In this document: piece after piece, positions 1 through 6,987 of the stretch | Layout: each line of letters opens with the position of its first letter | How positions within the stretch are numbered: position 1 is the first letter of the stretch | From: Deltaproteobacteria bacterium | GTDB lineage: Bacteria; Desulfobacterota_B; Binatia; UBA9968 | NCBI GenBank assembly: GCA_027297485.1 | Contig: JAPUHZ010000048.1 | Coordinates: forward strand, 1-16,606 | Direction of reading: 5' to 3' | DNA: 16,606 nt | Program-made: the position numbers and the translations under genes | Notes under the pieces: model-generated | The model's input: the letters and a program-made list of their open reading frames with translations, nothing else | Told to the model about the DNA's origin: nothing | Databases searched by the model: none

Positions 1-993
1 GTGTTTTACCGCCCTCGAGAAGGCCTTTGCATCTATCTCATGGGGTTTCTCTATGATGCGCTTATATCCCTTGAATAGCCGAGCTGGATTGGGATCCATT
101 CCCCGGCGGGTAGGAATTCGCTGGAACCCTACAAGCTGTTGTTGCCCTTGTTCAGAGAGCATAAAATCGATGAATAGCTTGCCTGCGTTCGGATGGGGAG
201 CATTGGCGCTAAACAGGACCGCATTGACCTGAACCGGGACCGGCTCCAGGGGAACCCAGTCGATGGGCGCCCCCTTGGAGGTGGACCTTTGAATCGTCGG
301 TGCGTAGGCAATAATTAGAGGGAACTCTCCGGCCATCGTGAGAGCAACCCGATTGGTGTTACCCCGCATGGGAACCGGCTCTTGTGCCGCGAGTTTTTTG
401 AAGTAGGCAACCGCTTTCTCCTCGCCCCATGCCATGATAAGTCCAAAGAGAAACGTATAAGCTGTGTTATCGATCGATATTTTTCCCCCTTTCCACTTGG
501 GTTTGAGCAGGTCCTCGTACGTCTTGGGGACGTCTTCCTTTTTGACCAGTCGAGTATTGTATCCCAACGCGTAAGGGTTGACATAATAGCCCGTCCAATA
601 CCCATTTTTGTCCACCAGATCTGGAATGATATTTTTAGCTTCGGCTGAACGGTAAAGTCCCACAATTTTTCTCTTATATAACAGAGAAAACTTATCACCA
701 CTTGCTACCGTCACATCCCATGCGTTTCGGCCGGCGCGATTTTCGGCTAGGATCTTGGTAAGCATGGAGTCGCCACCGGTGCGATAGAGCTCTGTTTTGA
801 TGAAAGGATATTTTTTGTGAAACGCTTGCACGACCTTTATGCTCTGCTCCATATTCATGGTCGTCCAGTAGGAGATCTTCCCTTCCTTCTTTGCACCTTC
901 AATCAACTTCGGATCTGGACTTCCCGACCGAGAAGCAACCGGGAGTAAAAAAACAGCAACGAACAAGGCGATAAGCACTTTAATCGTTTTCAT
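1..993 (-). CDS. Iron-type ABC transporter periplasmic solute-binding protein (3'-truncated by window edge)
   Basis: The frame is open from ATG at 993 to base 1 (331 codons) and continues past the left edge. It begins with a signal peptide (MKTIKVLIALFVAVFFLLPVA), then DPKLIEGAKKEGK, the usual start of the mature FbpA/AfuA/PotD-like class. Other class marks are a WDV segment after the first domain, YALGYNTRLV, PKWKGGKISID, HPNAGKLFIDFMLSEQGQQQL and a final RRGMDPNP stretch. The Shine-Dalgarno AAAGGAGG sits just upstream of the ATG. It should bind a solute in the periplasm for an importer whose permease and ATPase would lie to the left. The position aligned with the adjacent tyrosines of ferric-ion binders reads IIAYAPT, so only one tyrosine is present and the ligand may not be Fe(III). 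Family is confident; ligand unknown. Confidence 0.9.
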   Translation of the reverse strand, partial: MKTIKVLIALFVAVFLLPVASRSGSPDPKLIEGAKKEGKISYWTTMNMEQSIKVVQAFHKKYPFIKTELYRTGGDSMLTKILAENRAGRNAWDVTVASGDKFSLLYKRKIVGLYRSAEAKNIIPDLVDKNGYWTGYYVNPYALGYNTRLVKKEDVPKTYEDLLKPKWKGGKISIDNTAYTFLFGLIMAWGEEKAVAYFKKLAAQEPVPMRGNTNRVALTMAGEFPLIIAYAPTIQRSTSKGAPIDWVPLEPVPVQVNAVLFSANAPHPNAGKLFIDFMLSEQGQQQLVGFQRIPTRRGMDPNPARLFKGYKRIIEKPHEIDAKAFSRAVKH

Positions 994-1421
994 TATGTTT
1001 CCTCCTTTACTTTAGATCCAGGCCCTCATTCAATTCATAGTTTTAATGATACGAGCTCGCTTTTAAGGTCCAGCCACTGAGAACTTTAGAATATTCCCCC
1101 CTAGAGGGACGCTTTTTGTCCCTTTGTTTGGCCTCACTTCACACTGGGAACCATGTCAAAGCTGGGGAGACTGTCACGGGGGCACCAATATCACAAAGCC
1201 AAGGCTTGTCAAGGAGGCCCTATGTTCAGGCCAGAACGCAATTCAACGATGCTTTCATTACGTCCTGGAGGGTTTTGTAAGAACAGAGGAGAATTTAGGG
1301 GAAGTTATTGATTATATTGAATATTTTCTTCGCCCTTCTTAGAGCTGTAGATCGGGCCCCATTCCCATCTCGACGAAGTCCGGCACAAATACAAAACCAC
1401 CAACTCCAGCGCCGGTAACTG
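994..1421. other. Intergenic stretch without a supported gene
   Basis: This 428-base stretch lies upstream of the minus-strand binding-protein gene and downstream of the small minus-strand ORF. The only structure I see is a 6-bp inverted repeat, AGGGAC (1105-1110) and GTCCCT (1118-1123), around a T-rich 7-base loop. It is not followed by a convincing T tract. The promoter of the binding-protein gene should lie here, but I found no good -35/-10 pair. Short open frames in the stretch have no ribosome binding site and no recognisable protein. Confidence 0.5.
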
Positions 1422-1640
1422 TTAGCCGTTTATTTGACGGATCAAATTGTCGATAAACCCTTCATCGTCGAACTCCTTCACCCAATGCAAATCCCATAGG
1501 ATCAAGGGATTCAAACCTTTGGCCGCGGGATACTCTAAGGTGGCGATCTCGTAGGTATTGGCAATGGCTTCCAAGCTTGGGTAGGGTTTAACTTTCAGTC
1601 CCTCTGCAATAGAATCAAACTGCCTTGCCAGTTCTTTCAT
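1422..1640 (-). pseudogene. NMT1/SsuA-like substrate-binding protein, C-terminal fragment (72 codons)
   Basis: The ORF starts at ATG 1640 with a modest GGGAG site upstream and encodes 72 residues. The sequence is protein-like: an amphipathic start (MKELARQFDSIAEGLKVKPY), then SLEAIANTYEIA, and a tail NPLILWDLHWVKEFDDEGFIDNL. That tail resembles the C-terminal end of cytoplasmic-looking NMT1/SsuA-type binding proteins. The in-frame sequence upstream reaches a stop within about 14 codons, and I find no matching N-terminal portion in the other frames to 1986. It is most likely the remnant of a longer gene. It could instead be a genuine small protein. The larger protein at 4130-5098 has a related fold but a different tail, so this is not a simple duplicate of it. 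Confidence 0.45.
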
Positions 1641-1837
1641 ATTACTCCCACGGGGAAGTTGAAAAACGCGGCGGGGCTAAACCTTGCATGGAACACCAGC
1701 GATTAGCTTCAGATACCGAGAATTGCCTCGGAGATGGATACGAATTTAGGGGGGGAATAGTTTGCGACATCAAGGACCCCATCAGACCAATATCGTAGAG
1801 TGGTTCGTGGGAGGGATGGTGAGGAGCGTCCGGGCAA

Positions 1838-1847
1838 CGACCGGTCG
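1838..1847. promoter_or_regulatory. Perfect 10-bp palindrome CGACCGGTCG, candidate operator
   Basis: CGACCGGTCG is self-complementary and lies 140 bases before the dioxygenase start. Alone it could be chance in GC-rich sequence. It is listed because a second perfect palindrome lies 30 bases further on. No regulator family can be assigned. Confidence 0.25.
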
Positions 1848-1876
1848 GTGGGACCGTCACTTCGATACAGAGGGGA

Positions 1877-1886
1877 ACTGTACAGT
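1877..1886. promoter_or_regulatory. Perfect 10-bp palindrome ACTGTACAGT, candidate operator
   Basis: ACTGTACAGT is self-complementary and lies 101 bases before the dioxygenase ATG, with a T-rich run just after it. It resembles a compact repressor half-site pair, but no regulator gene is in the window and the assignment is inference. Confidence 0.3.
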
Positions 1887-1986
1887 CTTTTTCGATTTCG
1901 AAGACGGGACACCGGCGATCTACGGTATTTAATGTTTATGGCTATTTTAACATCACTGAGCCGCTTTAACATAGGAGGAACTATAG

Positions 1987-2898
1987 ATGGCTGACCTTGT
2001 TGGATTGGTTGCGATGTCTCACGGCCCTCAGTTGATGATCAAACCCGATCAATGGTGCGTCATGGAGCAAAAGGATAAAGAGCGATACGGAAACTCGTTG
2101 CCGGTCAAGCCGGAGTTGATGGCGGAGACCCCGGAAGTCAAATGGGCTAAATGGAACCGTTGTATGGAGGCAATCGCTTGCCTTAGGAAAAAGTTGCTGG
2201 AGTGGTCTCCGGAGGCTCTCCTCATTGTGGCTGATGACCAGCACGAGAACCTTTTGGATGATAATATGCCGCCGTTCTTGATCTATATCGGCGAAGAAGC
2301 TGAAGCCAGTGTGAGTTTGAGATATTTTAACGAACCCAAGTCCGCGAATCGAACAAAATATAAGGTTCATAGACCCCTCGCCGAACACATCGTGGAAGGG
2401 CTGATGGAGGTCGGTTTTGATCCGGCTTATTCCAGGGTCCTTAGATATGAAGGGGGGCTTGGCCATGCTTTTGCACGACCCCTCAAATTTCTTATGAAAG
2501 ATTTCAGTTGTCCGATTGTTCCGGTTATGGTGAATACCTACCATCCTCCGGCTCCCTCGGCCAGTCGGTGTGTTCAATTCGGCGTGGCTTTGGCCGAGGT
2601 CATACGTCGGATGCAGGGTCTCAAAAGAGTTGCGGTCTTGGGCTCAGGAGGCCTAAGCCATACGATCATCGATGAAAACCTCGACCGGAACGTACTGCGA
2701 GCCCTGGAAGAAAATGACACCAAGTTCCTGGGCTCTCTTCCGTCTTCCGTTTTGGTTGGAGGAACTTCTGAAATTAGAAACTGGATCGTGACGGCAGCCG
2801 CCGCAGACCGGGCTGCACGATTGGTTGATTATGTTCCCTGTTATAGAACTTCTACAGGGACTGGCTGTGCTATGGGGTTTGCCTACTGGGAGCAGTAG
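1987..2898 (+). CDS. LigB-superfamily class III extradiol ring-cleavage dioxygenase
   Basis: This 303-residue protein belongs to the LigB/protocatechuate 4,5-dioxygenase catalytic-subunit superfamily, which uses non-heme Fe(II) and O2 to open catechol-type rings next to the hydroxyls. Expected residues are visible: H12 in SHGPQ (the same position as in LigB), a second candidate iron histidine H86 in DDQHEN, H225 in GSGGLSH as the likely catalytic base, and E262 in GTSEIRNW as the third iron ligand. VNTYHPPAPS (183-192) is another conserved block. The start is fixed by AGGAGG at 1973-1978. No small LigA-like subunit gene lies beside it, so it may be single-subunit or homo-oligomeric. The LigJ-like gene downstream suggests a carboxylated substrate such as gallate or protocatechuate. 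Family is firm; substrate is inferred. Confidence 0.87.
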   Translation: MADLVGLVAMSHGPQLMIKPDQWCVMEQKDKERYGNSLPVKPELMAETPEVKWAKWNRCMEAIACLRKKLLEWSPEALLIVADDQHENLLDDNMPPFLIYIGEEAEASVSLRYFNEPKSANRTKYKVHRPLAEHIVEGLMEVGFDPAYSRVLRYEGGLGHAFARPLKFLMKDFSCPIVPVMVNTYHPPAPSASRCVQFGVALAEVIRRMQGLKRVAVLGSGGLSHTIIDENLDRNVLRALEENDTKFLGSLPSSVLVGGTSEIRNWIVTAAAADRAARLVDYVPCYRTSTGTGCAMGFAYWEQ

Positions 2899-2972
2899 CT
2901 GATAAACGATATTGAATGAGAATCGGCATCAGCGCTCAATTACTTCTTTGAATTGGGTCTAGCGAGTTTAGG

Positions 2973-2990
2973 AGAGAAAGGAGTTTCTCT
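2973..2990 (+). promoter_or_regulatory. 7-bp hairpin presenting the ribosome binding site in its loop
   Basis: AGAGAAA (2973-2979) pairs perfectly with TTTCTCT (2984-2990), leaving the tetraloop GGAG, which is the Shine-Dalgarno core of the hydratase gene that starts at 2993. The stem is AU-rich and would end 2 bases before the start codon. Such a fold could control translation by melting or by protein binding. The structure is seen in the sequence; the function is inference. Confidence 0.45.
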
Positions 2991-2992
2991 TT

Positions 2993-4006
2993 ATGGTTAT
3001 TGATGCTCACGGACATATTTCAGCACCTCCCGAACTTTATGCCTATCAGGCTAATCTCTTGGCGAGTCGTGGGAGTCAACGCAGGAGCCATCTCAAGGTA
3101 AGTGACGAGAAGGTCGAGGCAGCCTTAAAAGGACATCTCGATTTTCTAAGCGAAGCCGGCACGGATCTTCAATTCATCTCCCCCCGTCCTTACACTCTCA
3201 TGCACCACGAAAAGCCTGAGAAAATCGTGCATTGGTACGTCGAGGCCTGTAATGATCTCATCGCCCGCCATTGTAAAATGCGCCCCGACACCTTCAAAGG
3301 GATCGCCGGTCTGCCACAATGTGTGGGAGTAAGCCCGAAGAACTGTCTAGAGGAGCTTGAGAGGTGCGTCAAGGAGCTGGGCTTCATTGGCTGTTTAGTC
3401 AACCCGGATCCGGGGGCCAGGGGTGACGATAGTACCCCGGCCATGGGGGAAGAATACTGGTATCCGTTGTATGAAAAGCTGGTTGAGCTCGACGTACCCT
3501 GCATGATCCATTCTTCGACGAGCTTATCGTCTCGTCTCTCGTATACCCTCCACTTTATTAATGAGGAAAGCATCGCGATCGTCTCTATAATTAATTCGCG
3601 CGTACTTCAAGATTTTCCCAAACTAAAAATTGTTGTTTCCCATGGTGGCGGCGCGATCCCCTATCAGATCGGGAGATTCATGGCGAGCCGCTATCCAAGC
3701 CGGAGAAACATCGGCCGTGAAACTTATCCGGAAAGCGAATATTTCGAGAACGTAGCCAGGAAGCTTTATTACGACACCTGCTTGTATTCGAAAGAGGCCC
3801 TGGAATTGCTTTTTAAGGTGATCGGTCCAGAGCATTGCCTGTTCGGCACGGAAAGCCCGGGCGCCGGCTCATCTGTGAACCCGAAGACTGGAAAGGCAAT
3901 GGATGACCTTAAGTCGGTGATCGAGGATGTTGATTGGCTTAGTAGTGGCGACCGGAAAAAAATTTTTGAGGACAATGCGAGAAACCTTTATAAATTAGAC
4001 GGATGA
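2993..4006 (+). CDS. ligJ: 4-oxalomesaconate hydratase-like amidohydrolase (LigJ type)
   Basis: This 337-residue protein has the amidohydrolase-2 (ACMSD/LigJ) TIM-barrel pattern and is close to the length of LigJ, about 340. LigJ hydrates 4-oxalomesaconate to 4-carboxy-4-hydroxy-2-oxoadipate in meta-cleavage of gallate and protocatechuate. Metal-site residues are visible: H6 and H8 in DAHGH, H173 in MIHSS, H217 in VSHGGG, and E287 in FGTESPGA, where most amidohydrolases have aspartate. A glutamate there, followed by a G-rich loop and NPKTGKAMDD, is the LigJ signature. The C-terminal VDWLS...KKIFEDNARNLYKL also fits. ATG 2993 is preceded by AAAGGAG at 2977-2983. It follows the ring-cleavage dioxygenase by 94 bases, consistent with successive steps. 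An ACMSD-like decarboxylase is the main alternative. Confidence 0.8.
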   Translation: MVIDAHGHISAPPELYAYQANLLASRGSQRRSHLKVSDEKVEAALKGHLDFLSEAGTDLQFISPRPYTLMHHEKPEKIVHWYVEACNDLIARHCKMRPDTFKGIAGLPQCVGVSPKNCLEELERCVKELGFIGCLVNPDPGARGDDSTPAMGEEYWYPLYEKLVELDVPCMIHSSTSLSSRLSYTLHFINEESIAIVSIINSRVLQDFPKLKIVVSHGGGAIPYQIGRFMASRYPSRRNIGRETYPESEYFENVARKLYYDTCLYSKEALELLFKVIGPEHCLFGTESPGAGSSVNPKTGKAMDDLKSVIEDVDWLSSGDRKKIFEDNARNLYKLDG

Positions 4007-4082
4007 TATTCGCTATGTTTGGGCTTCCGGCAGACAAGCCATGCTTCTCTCTGATCTGTGGCTTAGACGTCAGTACTTTGAT

Positions 4083-4103
4083 AAGCTCGGTCGCCGGGTT
4101 TTT
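4083..4103 (+). terminator. Terminator-like stem-loop between hydratase and binding-fold gene
   Basis: AAGCTCGG (4083-4090), loop TCG, and CCGGGTTT (4094-4101) can form an 8-bp stem with two G-U pairs, followed by a short T run to 4103. It lies only 26 bases before the next start codon, leaving little room for a new promoter. If functional it would be a partial terminator or attenuator inside the operon. The T run is short and the tight loop is not ideal. Confidence 0.3.
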
Positions 4104-4129
4104 GAGGGTTTTGGGAGGGAGGTAAAAAC

Positions 4130-5098
4130 ATGCCTAGCTCAATCCAGAGGGAAATTGCTTACTCCGTAGAACACTTCTATCCTAAACATCCTGCCCATCC
4201 CATAGCCCCCCTTACAGCCGAATCCCATGGCTACTTTCGCCAGGAGAGCATTCAGGCCACCCACCTTGTCATCGCCGGTGATAATACAGGATCCATCGAT
4301 CGTCTCCTGGACGGAAGAACCAACTTCAGTATGGACGCTCATCCTGCTATGTTGATCGAAGCGAACGATCAGGGAAAAGACCTCCATATTATCGGTTCTT
4401 ACCGAAACGGACTTCCCTTCAGCATCGCCGCTCTTCCGGATACGATCAAGGGATCAATCGATCTGAAGGGCAGGCGCCTTTGCACAAACCGTCGTCTAGG
4501 GGCGGGGGAGCGCATCACGCGGACCCTTTATAACAAGTTGGGGATTGATCCCGATCGTGATTTAGACGTTGTCGTTATTGAAAACGAGGGTATGCCGGAG
4601 AAGATCGCAGCTCTTAAAGAGGGCCAGGCCGATTTTGTTGTTTATCACCACAACGGGCCACAGGGTCGGGTCGTCAAGGAACTCATTCGCCGGGAAGAAC
4701 TCGTCGAAGTGATTGATCTCTCTCAATTATTTCCCCACTATGTAATCCGGTCCATGGCCACCACCGGTCGCATGCTAAGGGGGCAGCCGGAGATCGTCAA
4801 GGGTTTCATTAAGGGGGTTATGCGGGCCCACCGTTTTATGAAAGAAGAGGATCCCACAGGGTCGGATTCCGTAAACGTTCTAAAGAGGGCCTTAAACGTT
4901 GATTCCCTCGCGGGAAGCGGCGTCGAGAATGGGATCCCAAAAAGCTGGCCGCTCGAGCCCAGGCGGATCATCGCCAGCGTTGAAGGTGTTAAGGTGCACA
5001 TGGAGGAGCTGAAAGCCGCGGGCCGGATTGATCCGGGCTTTTCTGTAGAGCGGGTGGTCCATAACGGGCTTGCCGAAGAGGCCTTATCCGAGCTGTAA
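4130..5098 (+). CDS. NMT1/THI5-like binding-fold protein lacking a signal peptide
   Basis: This 322-residue protein has the periplasmic-binding-protein type II pattern of the NMT1/SsuA/THI5 group: GYFRQESIQ (34-42), a loop GRTNFSMDAHP (62-72), the hinge segment IDLKGRRLCTNR (110-121), LGIDPDRDLDVVV (137-149) and MPEKIAALKEGQADFVVYH (155-173). The start is set by GGGAGGGAGGT just before ATG 4130, and no hydrophobic leader precedes the mature-type sequence. It therefore seems cytoplasmic, unlike transporter-binding proteins. Some members of this fold are enzymes, such as 4,5-dihydroxyphthalate decarboxylase, so a catalytic or ligand-carrier role in the aromatic pathway is possible. No permease or ATPase of the SsuBC kind is adjacent. 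Fold is likely; function is unknown. Confidence 0.72.
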   Translation: MPSSIQREIAYSVEHFYPKHPAHPIAPLTAESHGYFRQESIQATHLVIAGDNTGSIDRLLDGRTNFSMDAHPAMLIEANDQGKDLHIIGSYRNGLPFSIAALPDTIKGSIDLKGRRLCTNRRLGAGERITRTLYNKLGIDPDRDLDVVVIENEGMPEKIAALKEGQADFVVYHHNGPQGRVVKELIRREELVEVIDLSQLFPHYVIRSMATTGRMLRGQPEIVKGFIKGVMRAHRFMKEEDPTGSDSVNVLKRALNVDSLAGSGVENGIPKSWPLEPRRIIASVEGVKVHMEELKAAGRIDPGFSVERVVHNGLAEEALSEL

Positions 5099-5116
5099 AG
5101 GGGCAGGAGGAAGCCA

Positions 5117-6232
5117 ATGGCAGGGATCAGTGTTGAGAGATTCGACGAATCTCAGGCGCCGCGAGTAGAGACTTATAGATCCTGGCAGGAGAGTCAAAAG
5201 ATACCTGTCATCAGGGGCTTTTTCGTGGAAGACATCAAGGAAGTAGAGGTAGCCCCATGGGAACTCAAAGGAGGATTAGGGGCATTCATCAATCTCGACG
5301 GCACAGGCGGAACGAACGACGCCTACGTCTGTGAGATCCCACCGGGAAAGAATTTAGCGCCGCAAAAGCACCTCTATGAAGAGATCGTTTATATAGCCAA
5401 GGGACATGGGGCAACCACCCTATGGCAGGACCAGGGGAAAAAACATACTTTTGAATGGCATGCGGGAAGTCTATTCGCGATTCCCTTGAATGCCCGCTAC
5501 CAGCATTTTAACGGCAGCGGAAGCGAGCCGGTAAGATATTTTGCCGTGACCAACGCCCCTTTTATGATGCAGCTCTTTCACAATCTGGATTTTATCCTGG
5601 GGAATGAGTTTGCCTTCACGGATCGTTTTAACCCGGCGGAGGACGATTACTTCAGCGGCAAAGCCAAGCTCTACGGACGTTTTTGGATGTCGGTCAACTT
5701 CGTTCCGGACACCCATACCATCGAACTGAGTGACCAAAGGGAGCGCGGGGGGAGCGCCACCAATCTGAAATTTGACCTGGCTGGCCAAATTATGGCGGCC
5801 CATATTTCGGAGTTCGCACCGGGGACGTACAAGAAGGCCCACTATCATGGTCCGGGTGCCCACGTCCTCATCCTTAGCGGTCAGGGTTATTCCCTACTTT
5901 GGCCTCAAGGGAGAAAGGACAGAGTTCGGGTGGATTGGAAACCAGGAAGTGTGGTGGTCCCGCCCCAGCTCTGGTTTCACAACCACTTCAACTGTGGAGC
6001 TGATCCAGTGCGTTACCTGGCGCTTCGTTGGAACAACTGGCACTACCCCTTTGTCAAAATGGTGGAAGGTTCCAGGAGACAGAGCGTCAAGGAGGGCGGG
6101 ACGCAGTTGGAGTACGAAGACGAGGATCCTGCGATCCACGAAGAGTTTGAGAGTTCGCTGGCAAAAGTCGGGGCCGCCTGCCGGATGGGCGACTCTCATC
6201 CCTTTTGCACCCAGGTAAATACGGGATCATGA
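5117..6232 (+). CDS. Bicupin protein, possible metal-dependent dioxygenase or isomerase
   Basis: The 371 residues contain two cupin barrels. Cupin 1 (about 70-140) has HLYEEIVYIAKGHG with candidate metal ligands H85, E88/E89 and H97, and the second motif GSLFAIPLNARYQHFN with H130. Cupin 2 (about 225-305) has PGTYKKAHYHGPGAHVLILSG with H242, H244 and H249, the last in place of the usual glutamate, then GSVVVPPQLWFHNHFN with H288 or H290. Both barrels look able to hold a metal. The start follows AGGAGG, 18 bases after the previous stop, so the two genes are probably cotranscribed. Gentisate dioxygenase is a bicupin, but I cannot assign that reaction here. The cluster context suggests a step in aromatic or carboxylate catabolism. 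It is convergent with the next gene. Confidence 0.75.
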   Translation: MAGISVERFDESQAPRVETYRSWQESQKIPVIRGFFVEDIKEVEVAPWELKGGLGAFINLDGTGGTNDAYVCEIPPGKNLAPQKHLYEEIVYIAKGHGATTLWQDQGKKHTFEWHAGSLFAIPLNARYQHFNGSGSEPVRYFAVTNAPFMMQLFHNLDFILGNEFAFTDRFNPAEDDYFSGKAKLYGRFWMSVNFVPDTHTIELSDQRERGGSATNLKFDLAGQIMAAHISEFAPGTYKKAHYHGPGAHVLILSGQGYSLLWPQGRKDRVRVDWKPGSVVVPPQLWFHNHFNCGADPVRYLALRWNNWHYPFVKMVEGSRRQSVKEGGTQLEYEDEDPAIHEEFESSLAKVGAACRMGDSHPFCTQVNTGS

Positions 6233-6273
6233 AAAAGCTGGGATCGTGAATCATCCTTTTGCCTTACCTCACT

Positions 6274-6291
6274 CGGCCGCCGTGTCGGCCG
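6274..6291. terminator. GC hairpin in convergent intergenic region, weak terminator candidate
   Basis: CGGCCG (6274-6279) and CGGCCG (6286-6291) can pair around CCGTGT. It lies 42 bases past the bicupin stop, between convergent genes. No T tract follows on either strand, so a Rho-independent terminator is not demonstrated. Confidence 0.22.
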
Positions 6292-6409
6292 CACCATCGC
6301 CGACTTGGGAGGCTCTGAGGAAATTCAGTCTGCTCACATCTCTGAGGGAATCCAGTACCGGAGCCTGGATCGGAGATTATGGTAACGTGTGAAAAACTCA
6401 GTCAGGTCC

Positions 6410-6952
6410 CTAATAGGGCTTAGCGATTAAGATCCGAAGCTTCTCCCCTTGTGCTAAGGTTAACTGTGCTTTACCCTTCTCGATCGTTTGGATCCGGGCG
6501 AGTCGGTGATCAGAACGTAGCTTCTCGATCTGGCGGATCTTGGCCTCTACCTGTTCCAAGTCTACCGTAGCGGCATCGAGGAGGCTTTCCAATTCCATCT
6601 CAGCGACACGAATGTCGGCCTGCCGCCTAATGGCCTCGCGCTGAAAGCTGGCACGAAGCCGCTTTAGATTCTCGACTTGGACGGTAGAGAGTTCCAGCTC
6701 ATCCCGGTGCTGAAGCATAAAGGTAATGAGCGGTCGCTTTCTGTACGAGTCACGTCCAAGGAAGTGTCGATGCCAGAGAGTGCCAAGACCTTTGAGGTGG
6801 GTGGCGAACTCATCCAGAATAGTGCCAAGTTCCTCATGGGCTGCCGGATGGAGTGTTGGGGGTTCCGCGTTAGCTCGGGCCGGAAGGAAGGAGAGAAAAC
6901 CAAGGAGAACTCCAATACAGACTAAGGTCCTCATATGCATCTCGTTATTCAT
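6410..6952 (-). CDS. Spy/CpxP-like periplasmic protein with two LTxxQ-type motifs
   Basis: The 180-residue product has an N-terminal signal peptide (about 7-29, ending PARANA) and a mostly helical mature part. Two LTxxQ-type motifs are visible: LSTVQ (88-92) and LTLAQ (164-168), the marks of Spy/CpxP and zinc-resistance-associated periplasmic proteins. The helices between them are charged and coiled-coil-like, with many E/R/K/Q. Such proteins act as periplasmic chaperones or dampen envelope-stress and metal sensors. ATG 6952 is used here after AGGGGG; a later ATG at codon 7 would also leave a full signal peptide. The gene follows the ABC ATPase by 35 bases on the same strand and may share its transcript, which is an unusual partner. 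Family assignment is by motif only. Confidence 0.68.
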   Translation of the reverse strand: MNNEMHMRTLVCIGVLLGFLSFLPARANAEPPTLHPAAHEELGTILDEFATHLKGLGTLWHRHFLGRDSYRKRPLITFMLQHRDELELSTVQVENLKRLRASFQREAIRRQADIRVAEMELESLLDAATVDLEQVEAKIRQIEKLRSDHRLARIQTIEKGKAQLTLAQGEKLRILIAKPY

Positions 6953-6987
6953 GGAGAGGCCCCCTTTGAATTACTTAGGATCGCGCA

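Larger units (their letters stand above)
1641..1986. other. Intergenic leader of the plus-strand catabolic cluster
   Basis: About 346 bases separate the minus-strand fragment from the dioxygenase gene. Open frames here look like chance: arginine/serine-rich, no ribosome binding site, and overlapping on both strands. The stretch holds two perfect 10-bp palindromes (listed separately) and, at its end, the strong AGGAGG (1973-1978) that serves the dioxygenase. AT-rich sequence at about 1925-1952 is the likeliest promoter area, but I could not pick a convincing -35/-10 pair. Confidence 0.5.

Noticed and set aside
1124..1342. 72-codon plus-strand open frame
   Set aside because: It starts at TTG with no ribosome binding site and shows no domain or recognisable composition.
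1339..1459. Minus-strand frame with protein-like residues (GVGGFVFVPDFVEMGMG)
   Set aside because: It is under 40 codons, has no start signal, overlaps the small fragment at 1422-1640 and matches no family I know.
1642..1994. Overlapping open frames on both strands upstream of the dioxygenase
   Set aside because: They are arginine/serine-rich, mutually overlapping and lack ribosome binding sites, so chance is likelier.
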